A stretch of 10,087 nt of DNA from Planctomycetota bacterium (GCA_023261525.1 JAHFOU010000055.1:1-10087); one strand, 5' to 3'; positions 1-7,181 are shown, counted from the stretch's first letter. Notes: generated from the sequence alone by a model not told the origin. A program made the numbers and translations.

Positions 1-1396
1 TGTAGGGTTCCCGGCAGTCGGGGCAGATCGCCCGCACCAGGCGCTGGGAGAGGACCCCGACGACCGAGGAGGCGATCAGGAAGGGGTCGATGCCCATGTC
101 GATCATGCGGGAGAGGGCCGAGGCGGCGTCGTTGGTGTGCAGGGTGGAGAGCACGAAGTGGCCCGTGAGGGCGGACTGGATGGCGATCTCCACCGTCTCC
201 TTGTCGCGGATCTCGCCGACCATGATCACGTCCGGATCCTGGCGCAGGATGGACCTCAGGCCCGTCGCGAAGCGCAGTCCGACCTTGTCGTTCACCTGGA
301 TCTGGCGGATGCCCGTCATCCGGTACTCCACCGGGTCCTCGATCGTGATGATGTGGCGGTCCGGGGTGTTCAGCAGGCCGAGCGTCGCATACAGGGTCGT
401 GGATTTCCCGCTTCCCGTGGGGCCGGTGACCAGGAGGAGGCCGTAGGGCGTGCGGGCCAGCCGCTCGTAGAGGGCCTGGGCGGGGGCGGACATCCCCAGC
501 TGGGGGAGGCCCACGCTGGCCATCTTGTTGTCCAGGAGGCGCATGACCACGTTCTCCCCGTACACGGTCGGCACCGAGGAGACGCGCAGGTCGATGGCGC
601 GTTCCCCCACCATCTGGCGGAAGCGCCCGTCCTGGGGCAGGCGGGTCTCCGCGATGTCCATGTTGGCGAGGACCTTGATGCGGCTCACCACCCCGGGGTG
701 CAGGCTCTTGGGCAGGGTCCTCGCCGTCCGGAGGATCCCGTCCACCCTCAGGCGGATGTCCAGGGCGTCCTCCGTGGGCTCGAGGTGGATGTCGCTGGCC
801 CCCTCGTTCAGGGCCTGCTCCACCGTCTGGGTCACGATGCCGGAGGCGTCCGCGTCCGGCAGGGGGGCGTCGGGGACCTCCGGCTCCCGGGCCGCGGCCG
901 GGGCGGGGGTTCCCGCGGCCGGGGAGGCGCCGGCCGGGGCCGGGGAGGGCGGGGCGGCGGGCTGCTTGTCGGCGTAGGCGCGCTCGATCGCATGCCGCAA
1001 CGCGTTGGGCACGCTGACCACGGGATCGACCAGGAGCCCGGAGCGGCCCCGGGCCGCGTCCAGGGCCAGGATGTCCCCGGGGTCGTGCATGGCCACCGTC
1101 AGGGTGTTGTCGATGCGGAAGAGGGGGAGGATCTCGTGCTGGCGGGCCACGCTCTCCGGGATGAGGCCGCGCACCCCCGGGTCGGGCTCGAAGGTCATCA
1201 GGTCCACGAAGGGCACCCCGAAGGCCTCGGCCTGGGCCGTCGAGAGGGCCTTCTCGGTGGCCTGTCCCCGCCTCAGGAGGATCTCCGCGAGGGGGACCCC
1301 GGTCTTGGCGCTCTCCGCGCGGGCGGTGTCGAGCTGGGCCTGGGTGAGCTCCTTGAGCTCCAGGAGCCGCTGGCCCAGGGAAGGGTGCCAGCTCAT
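1..1396 (-). CDS. GspE/PilB/MshE-type secretion or pilus assembly ATPase (C-terminus cut by window edge)
   Basis: Cytoplasmic hexameric ATPase that would power pilus or pseudopilus assembly through an inner-membrane platform protein. 465 residues are visible from an ATG at 1396. Residues 1-140 resemble the MshEN/T2SSE_N domain (two LxxxL...L half-repeats, ending in GVPFVDL). About 145-180 is a Pro/Ala-rich linker. The ATPase core follows: ASDIHLEP, Walker A GPTGSGKST (325-333, K331), an Asp box with IEDPVEY, Walker B with VGEIRD (393-398, E395), and a His box LSTLHTND (H420). C458 and C461 (CPDC) begin the tetracysteine zinc site typical of GspE/PilB and absent from PilT, where the window ends. 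The start overlaps the upstream receiver gene's stop (ATGA, 4 bases), implying translational coupling. Family assignment is firm. The choice between pilus, MSHA and type II secretion is not settled, so no symbol is given. About 100 C-terminal residues should lie outside the window. Confidence 0.95.
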   Translation of the reverse strand, partial: MSWHPSLGQRLLELKELTQAQLDTARAESAKTGVPLAEILLRRGQATEKALSTAQAEAFGVPFVDLMTFEPDPGVRGLIPESVARQHEILPLFRIDNTLTVAMHDPGDILALDAARGRSGLLVDPVVSVPNALRHAIERAYADKQPAAPPSPAPAGASPAAGTPAPAAAREPEVPDAPLPDADASGIVTQTVEQALNEGASDIHLEPTEDALDIRLRVDGILRTARTLPKSLHPGVVSRIKVLANMDIAETRLPQDGRFRQMVGERAIDLRVSSVPTVYGENVVMRLLDNKMASVGLPQLGMSAPAQALYERLARTPYGLLLVTGPTGSGKSTTLYATLGLLNTPDRHIITIEDPVEYRMTGIRQIQVNDKVGLRFATGLRSILRQDPDVIMVGEIRDKETVEIAIQSALTGHFVLSTLHTNDAASALSRMIDMGIDPFLIASSVVGVLSQRLVRAICPDCREPY

Positions 1397-1773
1397 CGGA
1401 GGTGCTTGCGGACGAGGGCCACGAGCGCGTCGTTGGGGAAGGGTTTCACCAGGTAGTCGTCTGCCCCGGCCTGGCGGGCCGTCTCGCGGTCCTTCTCCTG
1501 GGTCCGGCCCGTCAGGAAGATGAAGGGGATGCCCTTGAGCTCGGCATCGAACTTGAGGAGGCGGCAGAGCTTGAAGCCGTCCATCTTCGGGAGCATCACG
1601 TCCGAGAGGATGAGGTCGGGGCGGCGCTCGCGGGCCAGGGCCAGGGCTGCCATGCCGTCGCCGGCCAGGAGGACCTCGAAGCCGTCCTTGGCCAGGGTCC
1701 AGCGCATGATCTCGGCCAGGGGCGGATCGTCCTCCACGAGGAGGATGACGCGGGGCTTGGGCTGGTCAGGCAT
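1393..1773 (-). CDS. Single-domain response regulator (CheY/PilH-like receiver)
   Basis: 126-residue protein consisting only of a receiver domain, with no DNA-binding or enzymatic output. The phosphorylation site is intact: acidic pocket E14-D15-D16 (LLVEDDPP), phosphoacceptor D58 in LSDVMLPKMDG, switch T88 in FLTGRTQEKD, and K110 in DYLVKPF. The ATG at 1773 is chosen because MPDQPKPRVILLVEDD puts the first beta strand directly after a short tail, as usual for receivers; the frame stays open upstream but that stretch is antisense-style filler overlapping the ligase gene. The gene overlaps the ligase stop by 8 bases and the ATPase start by 4, so it sits inside a co-transcribed set. By family knowledge, stand-alone receivers act by protein-protein contact, as PilG/PilH do in twitching control. 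A role in controlling the adjacent assembly ATPase is inferred from position only. No histidine kinase is present in the window. Confidence 0.95.
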   Translation of the reverse strand: MPDQPKPRVILLVEDDPPLAEIMRWTLAKDGFEVLLAGDGMAALALARERRPDLILSDVMLPKMDGFKLCRLLKFDAELKGIPFIFLTGRTQEKDRETARQAGADDYLVKPFPNDALVALVRKHLR

Positions 1774-3562
1774 CCCCAGCGAGTATAGCCGGGCGTCCGG
1801 GGGCTTGGCCAGATGGGTCGCCCGGGGCCCGCATGTGCTCGCGGGCGGCCTTCTCCATCCGCTCCGCGTCGGCGTGCCGCGGGTGGGCCGGGTCCGGGCA
1901 CTCGACGAGGAAGCGCTGGAGGTGGCTCTCGGCGTCCTCCCAGTGGAGGCCCTCCTTGAAAAGCATCTCTCCCCAAAGCAGGTGGAAGGACCAGGAGGAC
2001 TCGGCCGGGAAGGCGGCCAGGGCCCGCGCCAGGGTGGCATAGGCGTCCCGGGGGCGGCCGGCCTGGAACTGGGCCATGGCCAGCCCGCAGGAGGCGTCGG
2101 GATCCCAGGGCGCCAGGTCCCGCCCGCGGCGGAAGCGGCGCTCGGCCCCGGCGGGATCCCCGTGCCAGAGCCCGGCCTGCCCGGCGAGGATCCACAGTTT
2201 CCCGCTGGCGGGATGGAAGCGGCGGGCCGGACCCAGGCGGCGCAGGGTTTCACGCCCGTCCTTCAGGGCCAGGGCATCCCCCGCGTGGGCGAACGCGAGA
2301 TCCTGGACGCCGGGCGCCAGCCTGGCGGCGGCCTCGGGGTTCCCGGTCCAGGCCAGGGCCCGGGCTGCCGGCATCCTGAGCGACAGTGCCAGGGCCAGGA
2401 GGATGCCCACGGCCAGGATCCGGTGGGCGCGGCCCGAAACCGGGACGGGGGCCTGGGTCATCTGCCCGGCGAGCAGGGCCAGGGCCAGGGCGCAGGTCGT
2501 ATCCTGAAGGGGGAAGCAGAGGGAGAGGCCGATGACCCCGGCCAGGAGCCCTCCCACGGCCGCGGCCCGGGCGGGGCGCTCCGCGGCCGAGGCGGCGCGG
2601 AGCCTCCGGACGGCGCTCAGGGCCAGCAGGACGAGCAGGGCCGTCAGGAGCCCCGCGCCAAGCCCTCCGGTCTCGACGCCCGTTTCCAAGAGATCGTTGT
2701 GGGCGTGGCTGGAGTAGGAGTCCATGTGCGTCTCCCCGAGGCGGCGGGCCGCCGCGGGGGAGACCGCCTCCGCGTAGCTCCCCGGCCCGTGCCCCAGCCA
2801 GGGCTTCTCCCTCCAGGCTTCCACCGAGGCCTTCCAGAGTTCCAGGCGGGGATCCCGGTTGCGGACGATGGAGGTCAGGCGGTCCAGGAGGCGGGGGCCC
2901 GTCCGGGAGGGGCTGAGCAGGAGGCCGGTCCCGCCGAGGAGGACGCCGCCGAGGGCCAGCCAGGCCAGGCGGCGCCGGTTCGTCAGGAAGGGCGCCGTGA
3001 GGGCTCCCGCGGCCAGGGCCGCCACCCAGGCCGCCCGCGTCTCGCCCAGGACCAATCCGCCCGCGAGCAGGGCCAGCAGGACGCCGGCTCCGATCCTCTG
3101 GAGCCTTCCCCGGGCCTCGACGGCAAACAGGAGGGCCGCGGGCAGGGCGATGGCCAGGAAGGCCGCCGCCAGGCCCTTGTGGCCGAAGCGGGGGCCGGGG
3201 ATCTGGATCCCTCCCAGGCGGGAGGCGAGGACCTCGAGTCCGGTCCAGGCGCCGAGGACGGCCAGGATCCCCAGCACGGAGCGGAGCTCCATCCGCGGCG
3301 CCAGGCCCAGGGCCAGGGCCAGGGCGGCCAGCACCGCCGTGCGGAAGGCCGCCTCCTCCCCGGCGCCGACGACGAGGGTGGACAGGGCATGCACGGCCAC
3401 CACCGCCCAGGCCAGCCAGCCGGCCGGGGTGGAAGGCCTCAGGCCGTCCGCTCCCGTCCAGGCCGCCCAGGCGGCCCAGGCGCCCAGGATCAGGACGAGG
3501 AGGATCTCCTGGGCTTGGAAGGGCAGGACAACGAGGAGGAAGGCGGCCGGCAAGGCTGGCAC
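1766..3562 (-). CDS. O-antigen ligase family (Wzy_C) membrane protein with C-terminal TPR-like tail
   Basis: Polytopic inner-membrane protein of the WaaL/Wzy/pilin O-oligosaccharyltransferase superfamily, which moves lipid-linked glycans onto lipid A core, growing polymer or pilin at the periplasmic face. Counting from a TTG at 3580 (604 residues), about 12-13 hydrophobic segments fill 8-225 and 305-405. GETRAAWVA (179-187) matches the family's conserved TM arginine motif. The large periplasmic loop holds the Wzy_C signature: RLELWKASVEAW (245-256), WLGHGPGSY (261-269) and SSHAHNDLLE (290-299). Residues 410-585 are soluble, helical and TPR-like (GDPAGAERRFRRGRDLAPWDPDA; GRPRDAYATLARALAAFP), unlike plain WaaL. 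The start is uncertain: GTG at 3562 is preferred over TTG at 3580, neither has a clear Shine-Dalgarno, and TACAAT lies just upstream of the GTG. Position beside a pilus-type ATPase and secretin favours protein glycosylation over LPS ligation, but that is inference. The acceptor is unknown. Confidence 0.88.
   Translation of the reverse strand: MPALPAAFLLVVLPFQAQEILLVLILGAWAAWAAWTGADGLRPSTPAGWLAWAVVAVHALSTLVVGAGEEAAFRTAVLAALALALGLAPRMELRSVLGILAVLGAWTGLEVLASRLGGIQIPGPRFGHKGLAAAFLAIALPAALLFAVEARGRLQRIGAGVLLALLAGGLVLGETRAAWVAALAAGALTAPFLTNRRRLAWLALGGVLLGGTGLLLSPSRTGPRLLDRLTSIVRNRDPRLELWKASVEAWREKPWLGHGPGSYAEAVSPAAARRLGETHMDSYSSHAHNDLLETGVETGGLGAGLLTALLVLLALSAVRRLRAASAAERPARAAAVGGLLAGVIGLSLCFPLQDTTCALALALLAGQMTQAPVPVSGRAHRILAVGILLALALSLRMPAARALAWTGNPEAAARLAPGVQDLAFAHAGDALALKDGRETLRRLGPARRFHPASGKLWILAGQAGLWHGDPAGAERRFRRGRDLAPWDPDASCGLAMAQFQAGRPRDAYATLARALAAFPAESSWSFHLLWGEMLFKEGLHWEDAESHLQRFLVECPDPAHPRHADAERMEKAAREHMRAPGDPSGQAPGRPAILAGDA
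1782..1811 (-). promoter_or_regulatory. Candidate promoter before the receiver gene
   Basis: On the minus strand there is a TATACT hexamer (1787-1782, 5/6 to the -10 consensus) with TGGCCA (1811-1806, 4/6 to the -35) about 18 bases upstream. Only 8 bases separate the hexamer from the receiver ATG at 1773, so transcription from it would give a leaderless or nearly leaderless mRNA. The site lies inside the 3' end of the ligase gene. It could give the receiver and ATPase genes expression independent of the ligase. This rests on a motif match only. Confidence 0.3.
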
Positions 3563-3606
3563 AGTCGCATTGTATGGCAACCGCCGTGGGAATAGGATGC
3601 CAGGGC
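3563..3606. promoter_or_regulatory. Divergent promoter region between the two gene sets
   Basis: This 44-base gap is the only intergenic space between the divergent sets and is less GC-rich than its surroundings. Minus strand: TACAAT (3574-3569, 5/6 to the -10 consensus) ends 6 bases before the GTG at 3562. Plus strand: TTGTAT (3570-3575) and TAGGAT (3593-3598) are 17 bases apart, and the latter ends 8 bases before the ATG at 3607. The -35 elements are weak or absent and the two promoters would overlap, so expression in the two directions may be mutually exclusive or factor-dependent. No clear operator palindrome was seen. That both sets must initiate here follows from gene layout; the exact elements are tentative. 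Confidence 0.45.
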
Positions 3607-5295
3607 ATGGGCTGGAGATTCCCCCTTCTTCTGCTCCTGCTCGTCGCCTGCTGTTATCTCCCCGGATTGGAAGCCCTGCCTGCCCATGACGACCAGCTTC
3701 TCACCCGGGAGGTCCTCGGGCCTCCGACGCCCGGGGCCCTGCTCGGACGCTTCCTGGACCCCGTGCGCCCCCATGGCCTCGGCATCCCCCTGCCGAACTA
3801 TGCCTACCGGCCCCTGACCGAGGCGAGCTTCTCGCTGAACCTGGCAGGGGGATTCCTCTCCCTGCGGGTGCTGAACCTGCTCCTGCACTGGGGGGCCTGC
3901 CTGGCGGTGCTCTGGGTGGCCGCCCAGCTTTTCCCCGCCGAGCGCCACCTGGGGCGCTGGGCCGCGCTCTGCTTCGCGGTGCATCCCCTGGCGGTGAGCG
4001 CCGTGACCTATGTCTATCAGCGGGCGGCCTCCCTGGAGGCCCTGCTGGCCTTCCTGAGCCTGGGGCTGTACTGGTCGGCGCGCGTGAGGATGTGGGGGGG
4101 AAGGTATCTCGGGGCGTTGGGCTGCGGCCTGATGGCCGTGATGGCCAAGGAAACGGGGGCCACCCTGCCCCTGATGCTGGCCGCCGTCGAATGGATCCTG
4201 AGGGACCCCGCGGAACCGCTCCGTGCCGTCTGGAAGCGTTGGCTTCCCTTCCTCCTCCTGCCCGCCGTGGTCCTCCTGCAGGCGCTGAGGGCCGCGTCCC
4301 TGGCATCCGCCGCCGGGGGACCCCGGGAGTCCCTGTTCCGTCCGGGGGCCGGAGGACCCACGCCCCTGGGGTACCTTCTCGGGGAACTGCCCGTCCTGGT
4401 CCACTACCTGAGGCTTTCCTCCCTGCCCTTCCCGCGCCACTTCCTCTACGACCACGAAGGCATGGGCTTCCTGCCCTGGCCCGTGGCGGGAGGGCTGGTG
4501 GCGGTCCTGGTCGCCTGGGTCCTCTGGGGGCCGGAGGCCTGGAGACTGCCCCGGCTGGGGCTGGCCCTCTTCCTGGCGCCCCTGGCCCTGGAGTCCTCGG
4601 TCTTCCCGATCCGGGACATCGCCTTCGACCACCGCTGTTATCCGGGACTGCTGGGCGTGGCCCTGCTCTTCGGCGGGGCCGTCCTGTCGTTGGGGAGGCT
4701 TCCAGGCCCCTGGCGTCTCCTGCCGGGGGCGGCCCTTCTCTGCCTGGCTGCGCTGACCCTGGTCGCCAACCGGGACTGGACCGACACCCGACGTCTCCTG
4801 GGTTCGGACGTGCGCGGGGCCTCGCGCAATCCCGAGGCCTGGTCCGGTTATGCTGCCTGGAGGCTGGCCTCGGGGCATCCCGAGGCCGCCCTTCCGCTGT
4901 ACCGGCGGGCCCGTAGCCTTCCCTGGCAGGACGTCGGAGTCTGCGTCGGCCAGGCCCGGGCCCTGGAGGCCCTGGGTCGTCGTCCCCAGGCCCGGGAGAT
5001 CCTGGACGAGGCCATGGTCCATCTGCCCCGGGATCCCGGCCTGCTCTGGGAGGCCGTGGAGGAGGCCCGGAGGGCCGGGGACGAAGGGAGGCAGGAGGTC
5101 CTGGCCGACCGGGGGGAAGGGTTGGAGGAGCTCCGGATCGAGATGGTGATCTGGTTGGCCCGCCGGCGCGTGGCCCAGGGGCGCCTCCCGGAGGCCCGCG
5201 CCCTCCTGGTCCGTCAGGCGGACCATTTCCCGCAGAATGCCGTTCTGAGGGAGCACCTGGACTGGGTGCTCCGCGCGGAAAAGGCGTCCCCGTGA
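3607..5295 (+). CDS. TMTC-like GT-C glycosyltransferase with TPRs, tandem copy 1
   Basis: 562-residue polytopic membrane protein. The family is bacterial TMTC/PMT-like GT-C transferases, whose eukaryotic members O-mannosylate proteins using a lipid-phosphate sugar; bacterial donors and acceptors are mostly unknown. Motifs in order: TM1 (6-20), HDD (27-29, the first-loop acidic pair expected at a GT-C active site), YRPLTEASF (67-75), HPLAVSAVTYVYQR (126-139), AKETGATLPL (180-189), and ESSVFPIRDIAFDHRCYP (329-346), matching the family signature ESSxxPIRDLxFEHRxY. Hydrophobic segments continue to about 388. Residues 410-555 are degenerate TPRs, expected in the periplasm. ATG 3607 is chosen over ATG 3574 because it matches the N-termini of copies 2 and 3 and avoids overlap with the divergent gene. 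The C-terminus stops in the middle of the TPR array that copies 2 and 3 extend. It overlaps copy 2 by 4 bases (GTGA). The family call is confident; the substrate is not determined. Confidence 0.88.
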   Translation: MGWRFPLLLLLLVACCYLPGLEALPAHDDQLLTREVLGPPTPGALLGRFLDPVRPHGLGIPLPNYAYRPLTEASFSLNLAGGFLSLRVLNLLLHWGACLAVLWVAAQLFPAERHLGRWAALCFAVHPLAVSAVTYVYQRAASLEALLAFLSLGLYWSARVRMWGGRYLGALGCGLMAVMAKETGATLPLMLAAVEWILRDPAEPLRAVWKRWLPFLLLPAVVLLQALRAASLASAAGGPRESLFRPGAGGPTPLGYLLGELPVLVHYLRLSSLPFPRHFLYDHEGMGFLPWPVAGGLVAVLVAWVLWGPEAWRLPRLGLALFLAPLALESSVFPIRDIAFDHRCYPGLLGVALLFGGAVLSLGRLPGPWRLLPGAALLCLAALTLVANRDWTDTRRLLGSDVRGASRNPEAWSGYAAWRLASGHPEAALPLYRRARSLPWQDVGVCVGQARALEALGRRPQAREILDEAMVHLPRDPGLLWEAVEEARRAGDEGRQEVLADRGEGLEELRIEMVIWLARRRVAQGRLPEARALLVRQADHFPQNAVLREHLDWVLRAEKASP

Positions 5296-7181
5296 GGTTC
5301 CGTCTCGCCCTGCTCGCCCTGATCGCCTTCTGCTACCTGCCCGGCCTGGCTTCCCCCGCGGCCTACGACGATCTCTACGGGGTCCTCCTGAATCCCCGTC
5401 TGAAGGACGCGTCCGCCGTCGCGAAGGGCTTCCGGGATCCCGCCCCGGTCCCTCCCGAGGGCGTCCGCACCCCCGGCTATGCCTGGCGGCCCCTGACGGA
5501 GGCCAGCTTCGCCCTGAACCTCTGGGCCGGGCTCCAGGGCCTCAGGATCCTGAACATCCTCCTGCACTGGGGATCCTGCCTGGCGGTGCTCTGGGTGGTC
5601 GCCCAGCTTTTCCCGGCGGAGCGCCACCTGGGGCGCTGGGCCGCGCTCTGTTTCGCGGTGCATCCCCTGGGCGTGGCGGCCGTGACCTATGTCTACCAGC
5701 GCTTCACGGGCCTGGAGGCCCTGCTGGCCTTCCTGACCCTGGGTCTGTACTGGACGGCCCGTGGGAAGACGTGGGGGGGCAGGTATCTGGGCGCCCTGGC
5801 CTGCGGACTCCTGACGATGATGGCCAAGGAGACGGGGGCGACCCTGCCCCTGATGCTGGCCGCCGTCGAATGGATCCTGAGGGATCCGGTCGAACCCGCC
5901 CGGGCCGTCTGGAAGCGCTGGCTCCCCTTCGCCTGCCTGCCCCTGCTCGTCCTGATCCAGGTCCATCGTGCGGAACTCCTCCAGGTCGCGGCCTCGGGGG
6001 AGGGCCTGGCCGCGATGGCGGGGTTCCGGCGCAGCGACTATGCCCTGATCCAGCTTCCCATGGTCATGCGGTACCTTGGGTTCGCCGCCTTCCCTTTTCC
6101 CCTGCGCTTCGTGTTCGACCGGATCGTCCACGCCGGCGTCGAGATCCCCCCGCCCCCGCTCGGCCCGGCCCTGGCCTCCGGGGCCCTGCTGCTGGGGCTG
6201 TTGGCCTGGACCCTCTTCGGCCCCCGGAAGCACCGCCTGCCCCGCCTGGGCCTGGCCCTCTTCCTGGCTCCCCTGGCCCTGGAATCCTCCGTCTTCCCCA
6301 CCGTGCACGTGGGATGGACCTACCGTTGCTATCCCGGGCTCCTGGGGGCCGGCCTGGTCTTCGCCTGGGCGGCGACCCGGATCCGGGCCTGGATGCCGGG
6401 GATGGCCCTGGTCCTGCTCGCCTGCGCCGCCTGGGGCGAGAACCGCCTCTGGTCCCGCCAGGCCGATCTTCTGTGCCGCGACGTCCGCAACGCCTTCCAT
6501 GATCCCCTGACCTGGCGGGGGGTCGCGGAGGGGTACCTCACCCGGGGACATCCCAAGGAGTCCCTGGGATTGATGACCCAGGCCCTGAGGTTCCCCTGCC
6601 ACACCGCGAGGCTGAGGGAGACGGCCATCCGGGCCCTGCTGGCCCAGGGCAAGCCGGAGGCGACGGTCCAGGCCCACGGACTGCTGGCCCGCAGTCTCCA
6701 GGACTTCCCGCAGGATCCGGACATCCTCTGGCTGGCGGTGGAGGAGGCCGAGCGGCTGGGCGAGCCTCAGCGCCTGGCGCGTCTCGCCTCCCGGGAGGCC
6801 CTGGTCCAGGTTCCCCGTCCCGAGCTGGCCCTCTGGTTCGCGGACCGCCATGCCGGAAGCTCGGACCCGGCCGGAGGGGAGGCGGTGTTGCGGCGGAGCC
6901 TCGGGCAGTACCCGCTCCATCCCCAGCTTTGGGAGTCGCTGGGCCGGGTCCAGGCCTCCCAGGGGCATCTGGACGAGGCGGAGCGGAGCTACCGTCGGGC
7001 CCTGGCCCTCTTCCCGGGTTTCGCCCAGGCCCATCTCAACCTGGGCGCCCTGCTGTTCCATCGCAAGGACCTGGAAGGGGCCGAGGCGGAGTTCCGCCAG
7101 GCCCTGCGCCTGGATCCCGGCTACACGAAGGCCCGGGAGAACCTGGAGCGGATCGCCGGACTCAAGGGGGCGGGGCGGTGA
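5292..7181 (+). CDS. TMTC-like GT-C glycosyltransferase with TPRs, tandem copy 2
   Basis: 629-residue paralogue of its two neighbours. It keeps TM1 (5-18), YDD (25-27), WRPLTEASF (65-73, with W instead of Y at the first position), HPLGVAAVTYVYQR (124-137) and AKETGATLPL (178-187). It departs from the family at 331-348, which reads ESSVFPTVHVGWTYRCYP: the RD pair and the histidine kept in copy 1 are replaced, so its specificity or activity may differ. The C-terminal half has the best TPRs in the set; the last units (about 543-575 and 577-609, GHLDEAERSYRRALALFPGF then DLEGAEAEFRQALRLDPGY) are canonical and would lie in the periplasm. The start is GTG 5292, inside the stop of copy 1, with GGAAAAGG (5277-5284) as a well-spaced ribosome site. 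It overlaps copy 3 by 4 bases in the same way. Role inferred: envelope protein or glycan glycosylation. Confidence 0.88.
   Translation: MRFRLALLALIAFCYLPGLASPAAYDDLYGVLLNPRLKDASAVAKGFRDPAPVPPEGVRTPGYAWRPLTEASFALNLWAGLQGLRILNILLHWGSCLAVLWVVAQLFPAERHLGRWAALCFAVHPLGVAAVTYVYQRFTGLEALLAFLTLGLYWTARGKTWGGRYLGALACGLLTMMAKETGATLPLMLAAVEWILRDPVEPARAVWKRWLPFACLPLLVLIQVHRAELLQVAASGEGLAAMAGFRRSDYALIQLPMVMRYLGFAAFPFPLRFVFDRIVHAGVEIPPPPLGPALASGALLLGLLAWTLFGPRKHRLPRLGLALFLAPLALESSVFPTVHVGWTYRCYPGLLGAGLVFAWAATRIRAWMPGMALVLLACAAWGENRLWSRQADLLCRDVRNAFHDPLTWRGVAEGYLTRGHPKESLGLMTQALRFPCHTARLRETAIRALLAQGKPEATVQAHGLLARSLQDFPQDPDILWLAVEEAERLGEPQRLARLASREALVQVPRPELALWFADRHAGSSDPAGGEAVLRRSLGQYPLHPQLWESLGRVQASQGHLDEAERSYRRALALFPGFAQAHLNLGALLFHRKDLEGAEAEFRQALRLDPGYTKARENLERIAGLKGAGR

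Noticed and set aside
880..965. GC-rich repetitive stretch that could look like a repeat or hairpin
   Set aside because: It encodes the Ala/Pro-rich linker of the ATPase between its N-domain and core, so codon repetition explains it.
1520..3595. Long open frame on the plus strand opposite the ligase and receiver genes
   Set aside because: Its translation is Gly/Pro/Arg/Gln-rich low-complexity sequence with no recognisable domain, while the minus strand carries clear Wzy_C and receiver motifs. It is an antisense by-product of high GC3.
3574..3606. Upstream ATG at 3574 as start of GT-C copy 1
   Set aside because: It would add MATAVGIGCQG, which has no counterpart in copies 2 and 3, and would cover the putative -10 region. 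ATG 3607 matches the paralogues' N-termini.
2250..3608. Open frame on the same strand as the ligase but in another frame, starting with an ATG at 3608
   Set aside because: The translation is Pro/Gly/Arg-rich with no membrane segments, while the chosen frame gives a coherent multi-spanning protein with family motifs.
3490..5256. Long open frame on the minus strand opposite GT-C copy 1 (with similar ones at 5214-7061 and 7121-8842 opposite copies 2 and 3)
   Set aside because: The three resemble each other only because they mirror the paralogous genes. Composition is Gln/Gly/Pro-rich without domains, and they oppose well-supported genes.
6929..7177. Upstream extension of GT-C copy 3 in the same frame
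   Set aside because: It overlaps the TPR end of copy 2 by about 250 bases and is Gly/Pro-rich filler. GTG 7178 gives an N-terminus aligned with the paralogues and the same GTGA overlap as between copies 1 and 2.
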